This document shows positions 34,555-43,673 of a stretch of 64,000 bases of DNA, piece by piece. The notes beneath the pieces were generated by a model. It had not been told where the DNA came from. It saw only the letters and a list, made by a program, of their open reading frames with translations, and searched no databases. Position numbers and translations under genes: made by a program. Position 1 is the first letter of the stretch, and every line of letters begins with the position of its first letter. The DNA is from Dyadobacter koreensis. Lineage in GTDB: Bacteria; Bacteroidota; Bacteroidia; Cytophagales; Spirosomataceae. The stretch lies in assembly GCF_900108855.1 (NCBI RefSeq), contig NZ_FNXY01000006.1, positions 372,001 to 436,000 of the forward strand, read 5' to 3'.

Positions 34555-34978
34555 CTGAATTATTTTTTAAACAAGGCTGCAAGATAGGATTCTTTTTGAT
34601 ATAGAGAGATTGAAGTATGCAAGAAATAAAAGCATCAAATGTGATAAAGATTCGGTGAACGAGTGAATGACATTATTGCGACTTGAAATTTCCAGAGAGT
34701 AAACCAGATCAATCACACGAAATCTTGGGAAAAGGCATTTGATTAAAGATTTTAAAATCATAACCTGCATGATAATCAGAGTCAGAACTTACAGCGAGGT
34801 CGGAAAATTTATGGTCATCAGGGTTATTTCTAAAGCCAAAACCTTTTCCGTCTCATAGTCTTCAACTTTTACATTTCCATTACAATGTTTTACAAGCCTT
34901 TTACCAAAGGATTTTTGGCGGCCACTACTTTTGATCCGGTTCCTCAAAGTTTATTCATTCACCTTAAAATAACGGATC
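34555..34978. other. 424-bp intergenic region
   Basis: Contains the divergent promoters for the thioredoxin and the 34979 gene. A 67-codon leftward frame (34567-34770) is visible but has poor composition and no start signal, so I do not call it a gene. No RNA gene or strong repeat was seen. Confidence 0.4.
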
Positions 34979-35386
34979 ATGAAAAAGCGAAGTCTTTTGG
35001 TAGTCGGATGGCTGGTAGCCAGCGCCGGAATATCGTTCGGACAAAAAACATTCACGAGTTGCTCGGCAGTGTTTCTCAATAACAAAATGGTCGCGAGCGA
35101 GTATAGTTCGAGTGGGAAAAGCCAACTGGCTGCAAATACAACAGGAATGCTTACGGTTTGCACAGCGGAAATAACATCTGCAGAAACAAAGGCAGTAGAT
35201 AAAATATCGTTTAAGGTGGCAATACGTAATCAACGTACAAACACGTTGACCCTATTTTCCAAACAAGATTTCAGGCAGGTAAGTATTCAAAACATTTTAA
35301 AAAAATGCACAAAAGGTGATTTTATTGTTTTGATGACCACAGATGAACAGTACGCTTTACCGCATAATGAAATTCTCGTTTTATAA
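34979..35386 (+). CDS. Small secreted protein of unknown function (paralogue A)
   Basis: A 135-residue protein with a signal peptide (MKKRSLLVVGWLVASAGISFGQ). The mature part of about 113 residues is probably all beta. Its last 70 residues align by eye with those of the next protein: GMLTVCTAEITSA/GRLTLVDHNSKYG and VSIQNILKKCTKGDFIVL/RSIELSEILRSAQVGDDIII. Two cysteines (positions 28 and 61) may form a disulfide. It stands directly before a second such gene and a membrane-bound regulator, so a signal or ligand role in the envelope is possible. Confidence 0.6.
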   Translation: MKKRSLLVVGWLVASAGISFGQKTFTSCSAVFLNNKMVASEYSSSGKSQLAANTTGMLTVCTAEITSAETKAVDKISFKVAIRNQRTNTLTLFSKQDFRQVSIQNILKKCTKGDFIVLMTTDEQYALPHNEILVL

Positions 35387-35402
35387 AACAACATTCAGAA
35401 AC

Positions 35403-35861
35403 ATGAAAAATCAAATCACAAGAATCTTAATGATACTGATTTACACATCGACGATTTCGATTTCGGACGCCTTACCCAAAAATAGTGCGACAACTCGTTT
35501 GTCATTGCGCCTGAATGGAAAGTTGACGGAGCCGAATGAATTTATTCACGTAACAAACGGACGCCTGACTCTGGTTGACCACAACTCTAAATATGGCTCT
35601 GAAACTGAATTGCAGTTTTTTGCATATCTAAAACGAGCGGGAAAAATCGTTGATGTAAATGCCTACGCACATAATTTTTCAGTCCGTAGTATTGAGTTGA
35701 GCGAAATTCTACGATCAGCGCAGGTGGGTGACGACATCATTATTGAACCTGCCAGAAAAGCAGATAATTCGGGCAGAAAAGTAATATATGTGAGATATTC
35801 GATGCTTTTCCCGGTTTTTAACTGGTTTCCATTTTTGAACAGAAATAAGGGAGGATGTTAA
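35403..35861 (+). CDS. Small secreted protein of unknown function (paralogue B)
   Basis: I chose the ATG at 35403 (152 residues) because it gives a proper signal peptide (NQITRILMILIYTSTISISDA); starts at 35343 or 35367 lie inside the previous gene. The protein shares a pattern with the preceding one, ending in a GDDIIIEPARKADNSGRKV strand-turn-strand that recalls the tail domain of GldM-type proteins, though this is weak. Spacing to both neighbours is 16 and 41 bp, so the three genes form one unit. Confidence 0.6.
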   Translation: MKNQITRILMILIYTSTISISDALPKNSATTRLSLRLNGKLTEPNEFIHVTNGRLTLVDHNSKYGSETELQFFAYLKRAGKIVDVNAYAHNFSVRSIELSEILRSAQVGDDIIIEPARKADNSGRKVIYVRYSMLFPVFNWFPFLNRNKGGC

Positions 35862-35902
35862 TTCGCAGCATTTTGGTAAGTTTATTATAAAATTTCGAAA
35901 AG

Positions 35903-36802
35903 ATGAGTTTCAGAGGTGTCAGGTTGAACACAAAGGCGACATTCACTTTAATGGGGATGATTTTTCTGATATTTTCCACGCAGGAAAAAGTGACGGGTAA
36001 TAATGAGTCTGTCAGGTTTTCTGAAAAAGTAAATCTTGCTTTACGCCGCACAGCGCATCTTTTACTTGTTGAAAACGGAGATTCTACGTCCGGTATATCA
36101 CCGGTTAAACAGGAGGATGCCGGCACTTTTGTGGTTAGAATTAACAAACTTTTTGACTATGACAAACTCCCTGGTTTACTGCAAAAATCATTGAAAGTTC
36201 ATGGAATTGACCGGGGTTATGATGTTTCAGTGTTTCGTTGCGAAAACAGCACAATTGTTCTGGGTTATAATTTTCAGGATTTAAATCAAAAAGAGGGGGT
36301 GCCATGTAATGGACGAAAATTGGAGGCTGATTGTTACAATCTGAAAGTTACTTTTTATCCTGAAATAAAAACTGCCTCTGCAAGCACTAACTGGTGGATT
36401 TTGCCAGTTGGAAGTTTACTGGCAGGATTGGGCTTTATCGTATGGAAAAGAGCAAAAAAGGAGGAAAAAGTAGTTGATTTCGTGTCGAATATCGAAACAG
36501 ATCACAAAATAAATTTCGCCAATTCTTCGCTTGATATAACCAGCCTTATTTTAATCTCCGAAGGCAGGATTCACAATCTGACATATCGGGAAGCCAAATT
36601 GTTACATCTTTTCGCGAATAATAAAAACAAGGTTTTAGAACGTGATTTCATTTTGAAATCAGTATGGGAAGACGAAGGGATCATCGTTGGAAGAAGTGTT
36701 GATGTTTTTGTCTCCCGTCTGAGAAAAATGTTGGCAGATGATCCGAACGTCAAGATTAGTGCAATCCACGGCATTGGTTACAGGCTGGATATTATCCAGT
36801 AA
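35903..36802 (+). CDS. Membrane-bound winged-helix regulator, C-terminal DNA-binding domain
   Basis: A 299-residue protein with an N-terminal signal or anchor (residues 11-28), an outer domain of about 130 residues with paired cysteines (113, 135, 144), one membrane helix (163-181, NWWILPVGSLLAGLGFIVW), and an OmpR/PhoB-type wHTH (205-298, ending VDVFVSRLRKML...IHGIGYRLD). CadC and ToxR have the opposite order, with the wHTH at the N-terminus. Sensor, helix and DNA-binding domain in one chain suggest one-component signalling across the inner membrane without phosphorylation. The two secreted proteins before it are the obvious candidate partners. There is no receiver domain or kinase nearby. 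Confidence 0.75.
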   Translation: MSFRGVRLNTKATFTLMGMIFLIFSTQEKVTGNNESVRFSEKVNLALRRTAHLLLVENGDSTSGISPVKQEDAGTFVVRINKLFDYDKLPGLLQKSLKVHGIDRGYDVSVFRCENSTIVLGYNFQDLNQKEGVPCNGRKLEADCYNLKVTFYPEIKTASASTNWWILPVGSLLAGLGFIVWKRAKKEEKVVDFVSNIETDHKINFANSSLDITSLILISEGRIHNLTYREAKLLHLFANNKNKVLERDFILKSVWEDEGIIVGRSVDVFVSRLRKMLADDPNVKISAIHGIGYRLDIIQ

Positions 36803-36807
36803 AGTAA

Positions 36808-36835
36808 CGGAGTCAGTTTTCAAACGCTGACTCCG
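36808..36835. terminator. Hairpin between convergent genes
   Basis: CGGAGTCAG and CTGACTCCG form a 9-bp stem with a 10-nt loop between the regulator stop (36802) and the convergent GMC gene end (36864). T-runs are weak on both sides, so efficiency is uncertain. Confidence 0.6.
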
Positions 36836-36863
36836 CTATTATTGATAACTGACAAACGTAATC

Positions 36864-38579
36864 TTACAAATTCTGTTTTTTCAATTCCTCGACAGCATGA
36901 TTCGCAGATCTGGCCGTCATCGCCATGTACGTTATCGACGGGTTTACACAGGACGAAGAAACCATTGCGGCGCCATCCGTAACAAATACATTTTTACAAT
37001 CATGGATCTGGTTGAATTTATTCAGAACTGACGTTTTGGGATCTTTTCCCATCCTCGCCGTTCCCATATCATGAATTCCCAAACCCGGATGTGTGTCCGT
37101 ACGGTTGAATCCTGAAACGTTTTTAAACCCGGCTGCATCGAGCATTTCCATAGCAGAAGCCATCATATCTTTACGCATAGCGAGCTCGTTTTCGCCAAAA
37201 GCAGCGTCAAAAACAATCATTGGAATTCCCCATTTGTCTTTTTTGTCTTTATCTAAAAACATCCGGTTGGAAGGATCCGGCAAAATTTCTCCGAAACCAC
37301 CAAAACCCATGGTCCAGGTTCCGGGACGTGTCATATCTTCTTTGAAACTCGCGCCAAAACCATTCATTGTTATGCCGCGCTTCCAGTCACTTTTACTCGC
37401 ACCTCCCTGATAACCATATCCGCGAAGAAAGTCTTTTTTATCAGTTCCCCAGTTTCTGAAACGCGGAATGTAAAGTGCATTTGGCCTTTGTCCAAAAATA
37501 TAATCATTTTCAAATCCGTCAACCGTTGCGTTCGCGCCGACGCCCAGGTGGTGATCCATAATGTTACGTCCTACCTGATCGCTGTCATTGCCGAGTCCTG
37601 TCGGGAAACGTGAAGATTTGGAATTAAGAAGCAAAGCGGCGGTATTCATTGAACCAGCGTTCAAAAAGACAATTTTAGAAAAAAACTCTTCGACCGCCAT
37701 CGTATTCTGGTTAATTACCCGGACTCCTTTGGCCTTTTTCGTATTTTCATCATAGATGATTTCAGTCGCGATTGTATCATGCAGTACAGTTAATTTTTGG
37801 GTTTTCCGAGCTGCCGGAATCGAGCCGGACAATGAACTGTAATAACCTCCGTAAGGGCACCCTCTTGAACATTTGCTGCGGTATTGACACGAAGCTCTTC
37901 CCAGTTCAGTATGCCAGGGCTGCGGTCTTGTAAGATTTGCGACCCGCCCGACTGTAACAGGCCGATTGAGTTTTTTCATCATCGTGTCCCTAAAATAAAC
38001 CTCGGGCGCGCTCATAGGCATTGCAGGCAAATAATGACCGTCCGGCAACACTTCCCAACCCTCTGCCTGTCCGCTGATTCCAACAAATTTTTCAACATGT
38101 GCATACCAGGTTTCCAGGTCTTCATAACGGATTGGCCAGTCGATCGCAATACCTTCTTTTGCGTTTGCTTCGAAATCTTTTTTATTCATCCGGTAAGATT
38201 GCCGTCCCCAATGCATCGATTTTCCACCGGTATGGTAGGCTCTGATCCAGTCAAAAGGACGTTTTTCTATATAGGGATTTTTCTTGTCATCCGTAAAAAA
38301 CTCAGCTGTTTCTTCATTTGCCAAACTCCCAAAACGGCTGTTCGCCCAGTATTCTTCTGCGGACTGGATCGAAACTTTTCCACGGTGATCGAATTCCCAT
38401 GGCCCTTTCATGGCTGTATCATAATCTTCAATATGTTTCACCTCACGTCCCCGCTCGATCATCAGAACCTGTAAGCCACGCTCTGTGAGTTCTTTGGCAG
38501 CCATGCCGCCTGTCATTCCCGACCCTACAACTATGGCGTCAAATGTATGTGCTTTATCTGCTTTTAAATTTAAGTTCAT
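36864..38579 (-). CDS. GMC-family FAD-dependent dehydrogenase, catalytic subunit
   Basis: A 571-residue GMC oxidoreductase. The FAD-binding GxGxxG is in AIVVGSGMTGGMAAKELTE, and the C-terminal GMC_oxred_C region includes HDMGTARMG and SCVNPSITYMAM. A cysteine-rich segment (SCQYRSKCSRGCPYG) resembles the cluster seen in membrane-linked glucose and gluconate dehydrogenases. It has no signal peptide, but the upstream gene encodes the Tat-signal small subunit, so the pair is probably exported together and oxidises a sugar or polyol in the periplasm. The substrate and electron acceptor (no cytochrome here) are unknown. Confidence 0.88.
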   Translation of the reverse strand: MNLNLKADKAHTFDAIVVGSGMTGGMAAKELTERGLQVLMIERGREVKHIEDYDTAMKGPWEFDHRGKVSIQSAEEYWANSRFGSLANEETAEFFTDDKKNPYIEKRPFDWIRAYHTGGKSMHWGRQSYRMNKKDFEANAKEGIAIDWPIRYEDLETWYAHVEKFVGISGQAEGWEVLPDGHYLPAMPMSAPEVYFRDTMMKKLNRPVTVGRVANLTRPQPWHTELGRASCQYRSKCSRGCPYGGYYSSLSGSIPAARKTQKLTVLHDTIATEIIYDENTKKAKGVRVINQNTMAVEEFFSKIVFLNAGSMNTAALLLNSKSSRFPTGLGNDSDQVGRNIMDHHLGVGANATVDGFENDYIFGQRPNALYIPRFRNWGTDKKDFLRGYGYQGGASKSDWKRGITMNGFGASFKEDMTRPGTWTMGFGGFGEILPDPSNRMFLDKDKKDKWGIPMIVFDAAFGENELAMRKDMMASAMEMLDAAGFKNVSGFNRTDTHPGLGIHDMGTARMGKDPKTSVLNKFNQIHDCKNVFVTDGAAMVSSSCVNPSITYMAMTARSANHAVEELKKQNL

Positions 38580-38593
38580 GGTGATGCTGGAAA

Positions 38594-39199
38594 TTAATAG
38601 GCGAAGGATTTTTGATTGGGTTTCAGTTTGATCATTTCCAGTTTTCCAGGAATAGGAACATAATCAAAAGAAGATTTTAAACCTTCTTCGGAAGTAAAAT
38701 AGCCGAGCATTGTGAGCTCTTTCATCAGGCGCCAATAGGGAAGGCCTTTTACCTGTGCAGCCATCTGCTCTCGATCTTCATTGTCGCCCATTTTTGTCTG
38801 CTGCACCTGATATGCCTTCATCTGTTCAACTGTGTCATTTTCCACTTGTTTCAGCATTTCTGTTTTTTGTGAAACTGTTAACGATAGAAAGTCTTTCTTT
38901 TCCAGGTTTCTGATACCTTCCAGGAAGCTGACATGTTCGGGAGTTTTGTAACAATCTTTCAACATCATCACAATGAAGGCAGGCACGCCGGCATCCTTCG
39001 CGCCGGGCGTGCCGGTTTTTGGTATGATCAGCTCCGCAACTTCTGCAATGATAAGCTTCTGATTATCTGTCACGACGAAATCAGCAGCAGAACTCCCCGA
39101 GACCGGATTTTGCCAGTGATCCATCGCCAGCAACGTCGGTGCGGAAAATGTTCCTCCCAGCATAAGGGCAACACTTTTTAGGACATCTCTTCTGTTCAT
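38594..39199 (-). CDS. Gluconate 2-dehydrogenase subunit 3-like protein
   Basis: A 201-residue protein of the gluconate 2-dehydrogenase subunit 3 family. It begins NRRDVLKSVALMLGGTFSAP, a Tat signal, and contains IAEVAELIIPKTGTPGAKDAGVPAF, the family core. It is the small subunit that carries the GMC catalytic subunit through the Tat pore and supports its folding. It is encoded 14 bp upstream of the GMC gene and surely shares its transcript. Confidence 0.9.
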   Translation of the reverse strand: MNRRDVLKSVALMLGGTFSAPTLLAMDHWQNPVSGSSAADFVVTDNQKLIIAEVAELIIPKTGTPGAKDAGVPAFIVMMLKDCYKTPEHVSFLEGIRNLEKKDFLSLTVSQKTEMLKQVENDTVEQMKAYQVQQTKMGDNEDREQMAAQVKGLPYWRLMKELTMLGYFTSEEGLKSSFDYVPIPGKLEMIKLKPNQKSFAY

Positions 39200-39537
39200 T
39201 TTGGTATGAATTTTGTTTCTGTATCGTATTTATGACTGACAGATATGAATTGTCACCTTTTTAAGGGGCTTTTAACCCGCTTGGGATTAATATTAACAAG
39301 CCGAACCTGCTGACTATCAACTATCCATTTCTTGTGTCGATACTTAAAGAGAATCTTTTGGCGGAAATACTTGGTAAGACAGAAGTGTCAGCTGGAAAGA
39401 TAAAAACGGTACATAAAAAATCTGCTTTAATTGATTTTCAGAGCGGTTTTCAGATTTATTTATAACATTTTTAAACTGCAAACGGCAGTTATTTGTTGTT
39501 ACTTTGCAAATCAAATCAGTAATCAGAATTTTTTAGC
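39200..39537. other. 338-bp divergent intergenic region
   Basis: Separates the leftward dehydrogenase pair from the rightward YtxJ gene. TTACTTTGC at 39499-39507 resembles a -7 box for YtxJ, but no -33 TTTG stands at the right distance. No gene or strong repeat was seen. Confidence 0.35.
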
Positions 39538-39879
39538 ATGACCTGGAAAACATTAAAGACAGAAGCAGACGTTCAAGAACTTTTCAATGCCAACGAATAT
39601 TCTCTGATTTATAAACATAGTCCTCGCTGTATGACCAGCCTCATGGCATTCAGAAATATGAAGTCGGGGTCGGAGTCAGATTACAGCATTCCTTTCCATA
39701 TTGTAGACGTGATTGAGGATCGTGAGGTTTCGAGTCTTATCGCCAAAACCTTTGAAATCAAACATGAATCCCCGCAGGTTCTGATCGTTAAAAACGGCGA
39801 GTGTATTTTTAATACATCCCACGAAAGTATAGTTTTGAAGGACATTGTTAAAAAGATCAATGCCCTGACTGAGGCATAA
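39538..39879 (+). CDS. ytxJ: YtxJ/BrxC-like monothiol thioredoxin-fold protein
   Basis: A 113-residue protein matching the YtxJ family (bacillithiol-system redox protein). It has a thioredoxin-like fold with a single N-terminal redox cysteine in YKHSPRCMTS, the Thr-cis-Pro analogue in ESPQVLIVKNGE, and no partner cysteine. In bacillithiol-using bacteria it reduces mixed disulfides on proteins. Bacteroidota can make bacillithiol, but no biosynthesis gene is in this window. It is cytosolic and probably forms a short unit with the following secreted protein or stands alone. Confidence 0.85.
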   Translation: MTWKTLKTEADVQELFNANEYSLIYKHSPRCMTSLMAFRNMKSGSESDYSIPFHIVDVIEDREVSSLIAKTFEIKHESPQVLIVKNGECIFNTSHESIVLKDIVKKINALTEA

Positions 39880-39923
39880 TCCTGCTAAGTTCTGTTTTTA
39901 TTTATCCAATTAACTTTTTGCGC

Positions 39924-40487
39924 GTGAAAAGAATTTTTGTTGCTTTTCTGTTTCTAATTTCGGTTAATCATTTCAGTTTTGGGCAGGAAGGTATTCTGCC
40001 ATTGGATAGCAAAAGCAACGCGGTATATTCCGATCTTGGCTCAGTTCAGCTGACGAAAGATATTCTTTTCCAAAATGCTCAGAAATGGGTCGTGAAGACA
40101 TTTGGTAACTATGAAAATGCCGTGGTTACTGAAGATAAGGCCTCTGGAAAATTAGTCTTGAATACTTATGCGCCCATCCAAAGTGCCGCCTATGAATATC
40201 TACGTCTGACGATGACTATTAACTGCCAGGATAATAAATATCAGGTTTCGGTAACTGAGCTGGAAGGGATAGCCAAATCGCAGACGATCACACGTTTAGG
40301 AAAAAGACAAAATGACGCCATTCAGGAGAAGTCTGTTTTAGTTAAAACGGAGTCTAACCGTAAGAAAAAAACGGTGGCTGAAAACGAGCTTGAAGAAATG
40401 AAGCTGGACAACGACCGTGTAAATGATACGGTTTACGGTTTATTGGCCTCACTTAAACAAATGATGGTTTCTGATGCCGAAAATTGA
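39924..40487 (+). CDS. Secreted DUF4468 protein
   Basis: A 187-residue protein with signal peptide (FVAFLFLISVNHFSFGQ). I chose GTG at 39924, which gives MKRIF; a TTG at 39918 adds two residues and no ATG is available. Residues about 33-120 look like DUF4468, a TBP-like fold common in Bacteroidota envelope proteins (LTKDILFQNAQKWVVKTFGNYE and YLRLTMTINCQDNKYQVSV). The C-terminal part is charged and helical. The function is unknown. It converges with the MscS gene, leaving 11 bp. Confidence 0.7.
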   Translation: MKRIFVAFLFLISVNHFSFGQEGILPLDSKSNAVYSDLGSVQLTKDILFQNAQKWVVKTFGNYENAVVTEDKASGKLVLNTYAPIQSAAYEYLRLTMTINCQDNKYQVSVTELEGIAKSQTITRLGKRQNDAIQEKSVLVKTESNRKKKTVAENELEEMKLDNDRVNDTVYGLLASLKQMMVSDAEN

Positions 40488-40498
40488 TCAAGGTGAAA

Positions 40499-42856
40499 TT
40501 ACATCACCTTGATATTATTTTCTTTAAACTTTCGATAAAGCGTTTCCAGGACATAACTTTTGAAGCCAGCCTCCACATAAACACTTTTTACCCAGACGAG
40601 AATTTTTAATTCGACGTTATCCGCACCAATACTATTAAAAAGAATCTGGCGTGGAGCATTTTTAATAATATCCTCCGACTTGTCAACCGTTTCAGTGACC
40701 AGTTTTTTTACCAGGTCAAGATCGGATTCAACGTTTACTTTGAACAGAATTTCGCTTTTAAGCTGAGCGTTTTTCTGCGTATAATTTGTCAGTCTTCCTG
40801 ACAGTAGGTCACCATTTGGAATGATAACCCGCGAACCTTGCGAGGTCAGCATTTTGCTCGACCGGATTCCAATATCAAGCACCTTTCCTTTTTTGTCGGC
40901 CAATTCGATATAATCCCCGATGTTGAAGGGTTTCTCAAAAATCAGGATGATTCCTGAAACAAAGTTGTTAATAATGTTTTGCAGACCGAGCCCGATACCA
41001 ACTCCCAGCGCTCCAAGCAGAACAGTTATTTTGTCGAGCGGAACGCCGGAAGCGGTTATCGCAAAAAGAAATCCGATTACAATAATAACGAGCCGAACGA
41101 GCGCAAGTTTTGAATTTTTTTCCACCGCCGTGCTGCCAAAGCTGCTGTCCGATTCGCCGAAAAGTATTCCGATGTTCTTTTGAAGAACATTGGATAAATA
41201 AATGATAACCGCAAAAAATAGTATATTCCCTAATGAGAACGTGATATTCCCGATAGTCCGTGGTTTTAGAAGAAGTTGCTGTAACAAGTCGACGATAGAG
41301 TCAATGATGTTCAGGTTGATCGCGAACACCAGAATCCAAAGCAATACCGATATAAAAGACAGCATTTTAGTAAACTTTGCGCGGCTGCTTGCGACATTAA
41401 TCCTCGAAAAAATCCCTCCCGAACAAGAACTGACTTTGATCTGCAATTCCATCGCTTCGGCGACAATCTGAACAAAAACGGCGAGACTTAAAATTTGCAC
41501 AAGCCCGCTGATCGCTGTTAAATGGAAAGATTTAGCCAGACTGATTCGTCCGAAAATATTCAATAACACAGCCAATAAATTAAGAATTACATAAATAACA
41601 ACGACCGGCTTTATGAACTTTTTATGAAAGTTTGCTTCCTGCATCTTTCTGTAAAGCCAGATTCCAAAATATATCGATAGGGCATTCAGCAAGATCAGTA
41701 AAGATCTTAACAGAAGTGTTTCATTAACAAATGCGTTGGTGAAAATGACAAGGGTATATAATCCTAAAATTGTAAACCAGACGCGCAACTGGGTTTTAGG
41801 TAACCGCCGGAACAAAAATATACTGAGTGTAACAAGTAACAGAAACTGATTCAATTCAATGTAAATAGACGGAGAATCCGGCTCAAAAAGGGGCGTCAGA
41901 TTAAATAAAACAACCAGTGTCGAAAGGATCGGGACTCTGGCGATGTAACTAAACTGTAATTCTCCGATGCTGGCTGAAAGTTTCGGCTGAGAAGCCAGAC
42001 GAAAATTAATATATACCCACCAGAAAAAAGCTGCGCAAACAAGGAGCAGTAGAATCCTGTTATCCCAGGTCGAATTGAAAAAATAACGCAAGATCTTATC
42101 CTGGCCGAAGTATGAGGTTTTTATAAGTTTTCCAATATTATCAGAATTATTCGTCTTCGGTGCATTCCAGAGATAACGATATTCTTTGCTTAAAACGTTT
42201 TTTCCAGATTCTCTGATGTAATCATCGACAACGGTTTGTAAGTCAATTGTTTGAAAATAAAGAGTCGAGACATCTGCAAGAAGCCGGCTAACGGTATCCA
42301 GATTGGCAACTGTAACTTTTCCCGTATTTTGGAGTCGAACTCTTAGATCATCAATTTGTTGTGCATATAATTTTCGCTGTGTCGTATCGCTGCTGTCTAC
42401 AATCAGTAGAGAATCTCTTCCGAATCGGATAACCTCCTCGGACATACGTTGTAGTTCGGAATTGTATTTGGACAAGGATTTGCGCCAGGAAGCCGTTTTA
42501 AGCTGCGCGTCAGTTAGCATTAAACGATAATTCAGAAGATTTTTATTATCCGGAATTGTTTTGTTAACCTGCATCGCTGAATCGATCTGCGCCACGTTCA
42601 GCTGAATTTTCGTTAGATCATGCCTTATTTTGTCGCCATCATATCCTTTTTTGTTCGCACCATTCATTTCGGTAATTGCCGCCTGATATTTTTCCAGCCG
42701 GAAAAGCAAGGTGTCGGGAATGACAACAGTGGAATCCGCTTTGATGTTTTTATTTTGTGCTGATAATAATCCACAGGAGAAAACTAACAAAAAAAATAAA
42801 GCGGTGTAGAATAGCCTCGGGCATTTTGATCCTTTTGATGCAATGAATTTCTTCAT
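40499..42856 (-). CDS. MscS-family mechanosensitive channel, large form
   Basis: I chose the ATG at 42856 (785 residues), which gives a signal peptide (LFYTALFFLLVFSCGLLSAQ); the open frame reaches back to 42988 but the extra 44 residues spoil it. A periplasmic region rich in coiled coil (residues about 30-230) precedes about ten membrane helices and the MscS core near residues 555-770 (LGALGVGIGLGLQNIINNFVSGIILIFEKPF, GKVLDIGIRSSKMLTSQGSRVIIPNG). The GxxxxGxGxG pore-lining helix is intact. It protects the cell from osmotic downshock. It is monocistronic and converges with the DUF4468 gene. Confidence 0.9.
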   Translation of the reverse strand: MKKFIASKGSKCPRLFYTALFFLLVFSCGLLSAQNKNIKADSTVVIPDTLLFRLEKYQAAITEMNGANKKGYDGDKIRHDLTKIQLNVAQIDSAMQVNKTIPDNKNLLNYRLMLTDAQLKTASWRKSLSKYNSELQRMSEEVIRFGRDSLLIVDSSDTTQRKLYAQQIDDLRVRLQNTGKVTVANLDTVSRLLADVSTLYFQTIDLQTVVDDYIRESGKNVLSKEYRYLWNAPKTNNSDNIGKLIKTSYFGQDKILRYFFNSTWDNRILLLLVCAAFFWWVYINFRLASQPKLSASIGELQFSYIARVPILSTLVVLFNLTPLFEPDSPSIYIELNQFLLLVTLSIFLFRRLPKTQLRVWFTILGLYTLVIFTNAFVNETLLLRSLLILLNALSIYFGIWLYRKMQEANFHKKFIKPVVVIYVILNLLAVLLNIFGRISLAKSFHLTAISGLVQILSLAVFVQIVAEAMELQIKVSSCSGGIFSRINVASSRAKFTKMLSFISVLLWILVFAINLNIIDSIVDLLQQLLLKPRTIGNITFSLGNILFFAVIIYLSNVLQKNIGILFGESDSSFGSTAVEKNSKLALVRLVIIVIGFLFAITASGVPLDKITVLLGALGVGIGLGLQNIINNFVSGIILIFEKPFNIGDYIELADKKGKVLDIGIRSSKMLTSQGSRVIIPNGDLLSGRLTNYTQKNAQLKSEILFKVNVESDLDLVKKLVTETVDKSEDIIKNAPRQILFNSIGADNVELKILVWVKSVYVEAGFKSYVLETLYRKFKENNIKVM

Positions 42857-43002
42857 ATCAATTTTTAAATTAACAGATGTGGCAAACCAGCAAATAACAT
42901 GCCCGATAAGGATAGATTCTATAACGAGACGCTTTTTTGTTTGTAATATCAGAAATTTGAGATTAGGTATCATAAGTATTCGTTTCATTGAATTTTTAAA
43001 TT

Positions 43003-43587
43003 ATGATCAAGGGAACAGAGGCAGATAAAGATTTGGTTGTGAACATTCTGACCAGTGCTTTTTTGGAAAACAAGAGTGTGAATTACATCGTCAGACAGGA
43101 TAAATTCATACGAAAAAGAATAGAGGCGCTGATGGCATATTCATTTGATTGTTGTACTCTTTTCGGTGAAATTTATTTATCAGAAGACAGAAACGCATGT
43201 GCATTAGTATCGTTTCCAGATCGCAAAAAAACAAGTTTAAAATCGATTCTGCTTGATATTAAACTGATTTTAAAGTCAACCGGCATTTCCAACATTCCGA
43301 AGGTTCTGGGGCGTGAAAAATTGATCTCGAAAAATTATCCGGATTCTGGTATCTATTATTTATGGTTTATAGGCGTTGCTCCGGAAAATCAAAATATGGG
43401 TCTTGGAAAAAAATTGCTGGCTGAAATTATCGAAGATGCCCATCAAATGAATCGATCTGTTTATCTCGAAACATCGACAGAGAAAAATGTACCTTGGTAT
43501 CAGAACTCAGGCTTCGAAATTTATAACAAGCTTGATTTTGGATATATCCTCTTTTTACTGAAACGAAAACCTGAATTGAAAAATTGA
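43003..43587 (+). CDS. GNAT-family N-acetyltransferase
   Basis: A 194-residue GNAT protein. The acetyl-CoA loop is visible as VAPENQNMGLGKKLLAEII (Q/RxxGxG/A type), followed by the beta-bulge region YLETSTEKNVPWYQNSGFEIY. The N-terminal half is typical of small-molecule acetyltransferases. The substrate cannot be told. It precedes the SulP gene on the same strand by 86 bp, but a separate -7-like TAGTTTTG at 43644-43651 suggests that SulP has its own promoter. Confidence 0.82.
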   Translation: MIKGTEADKDLVVNILTSAFLENKSVNYIVRQDKFIRKRIEALMAYSFDCCTLFGEIYLSEDRNACALVSFPDRKKTSLKSILLDIKLILKSTGISNIPKVLGREKLISKNYPDSGIYYLWFIGVAPENQNMGLGKKLLAEIIEDAHQMNRSVYLETSTEKNVPWYQNSGFEIYNKLDFGYILFLLKRKPELKN

Positions 43588-43673
43588 ACTGCTATCAATC
43601 GTCGAGTTCTGTGAAAAATTAAGAACTATGCAGACTTAATTTTTAGTTTTGCAGACAATTTTATTTTGCAAAA

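Noticed and set aside
34567..34770. 67-codon leftward open frame
   Set aside because: Composition does not look like its coding neighbours, there is no start signal, and it lies in a divergent promoter region.
42857..42988. 44-residue extension of the MscS protein
   Set aside because: The internal ATG at 42856 gives a clean signal peptide; the extension is not conserved-looking and would place the signal inside the protein.
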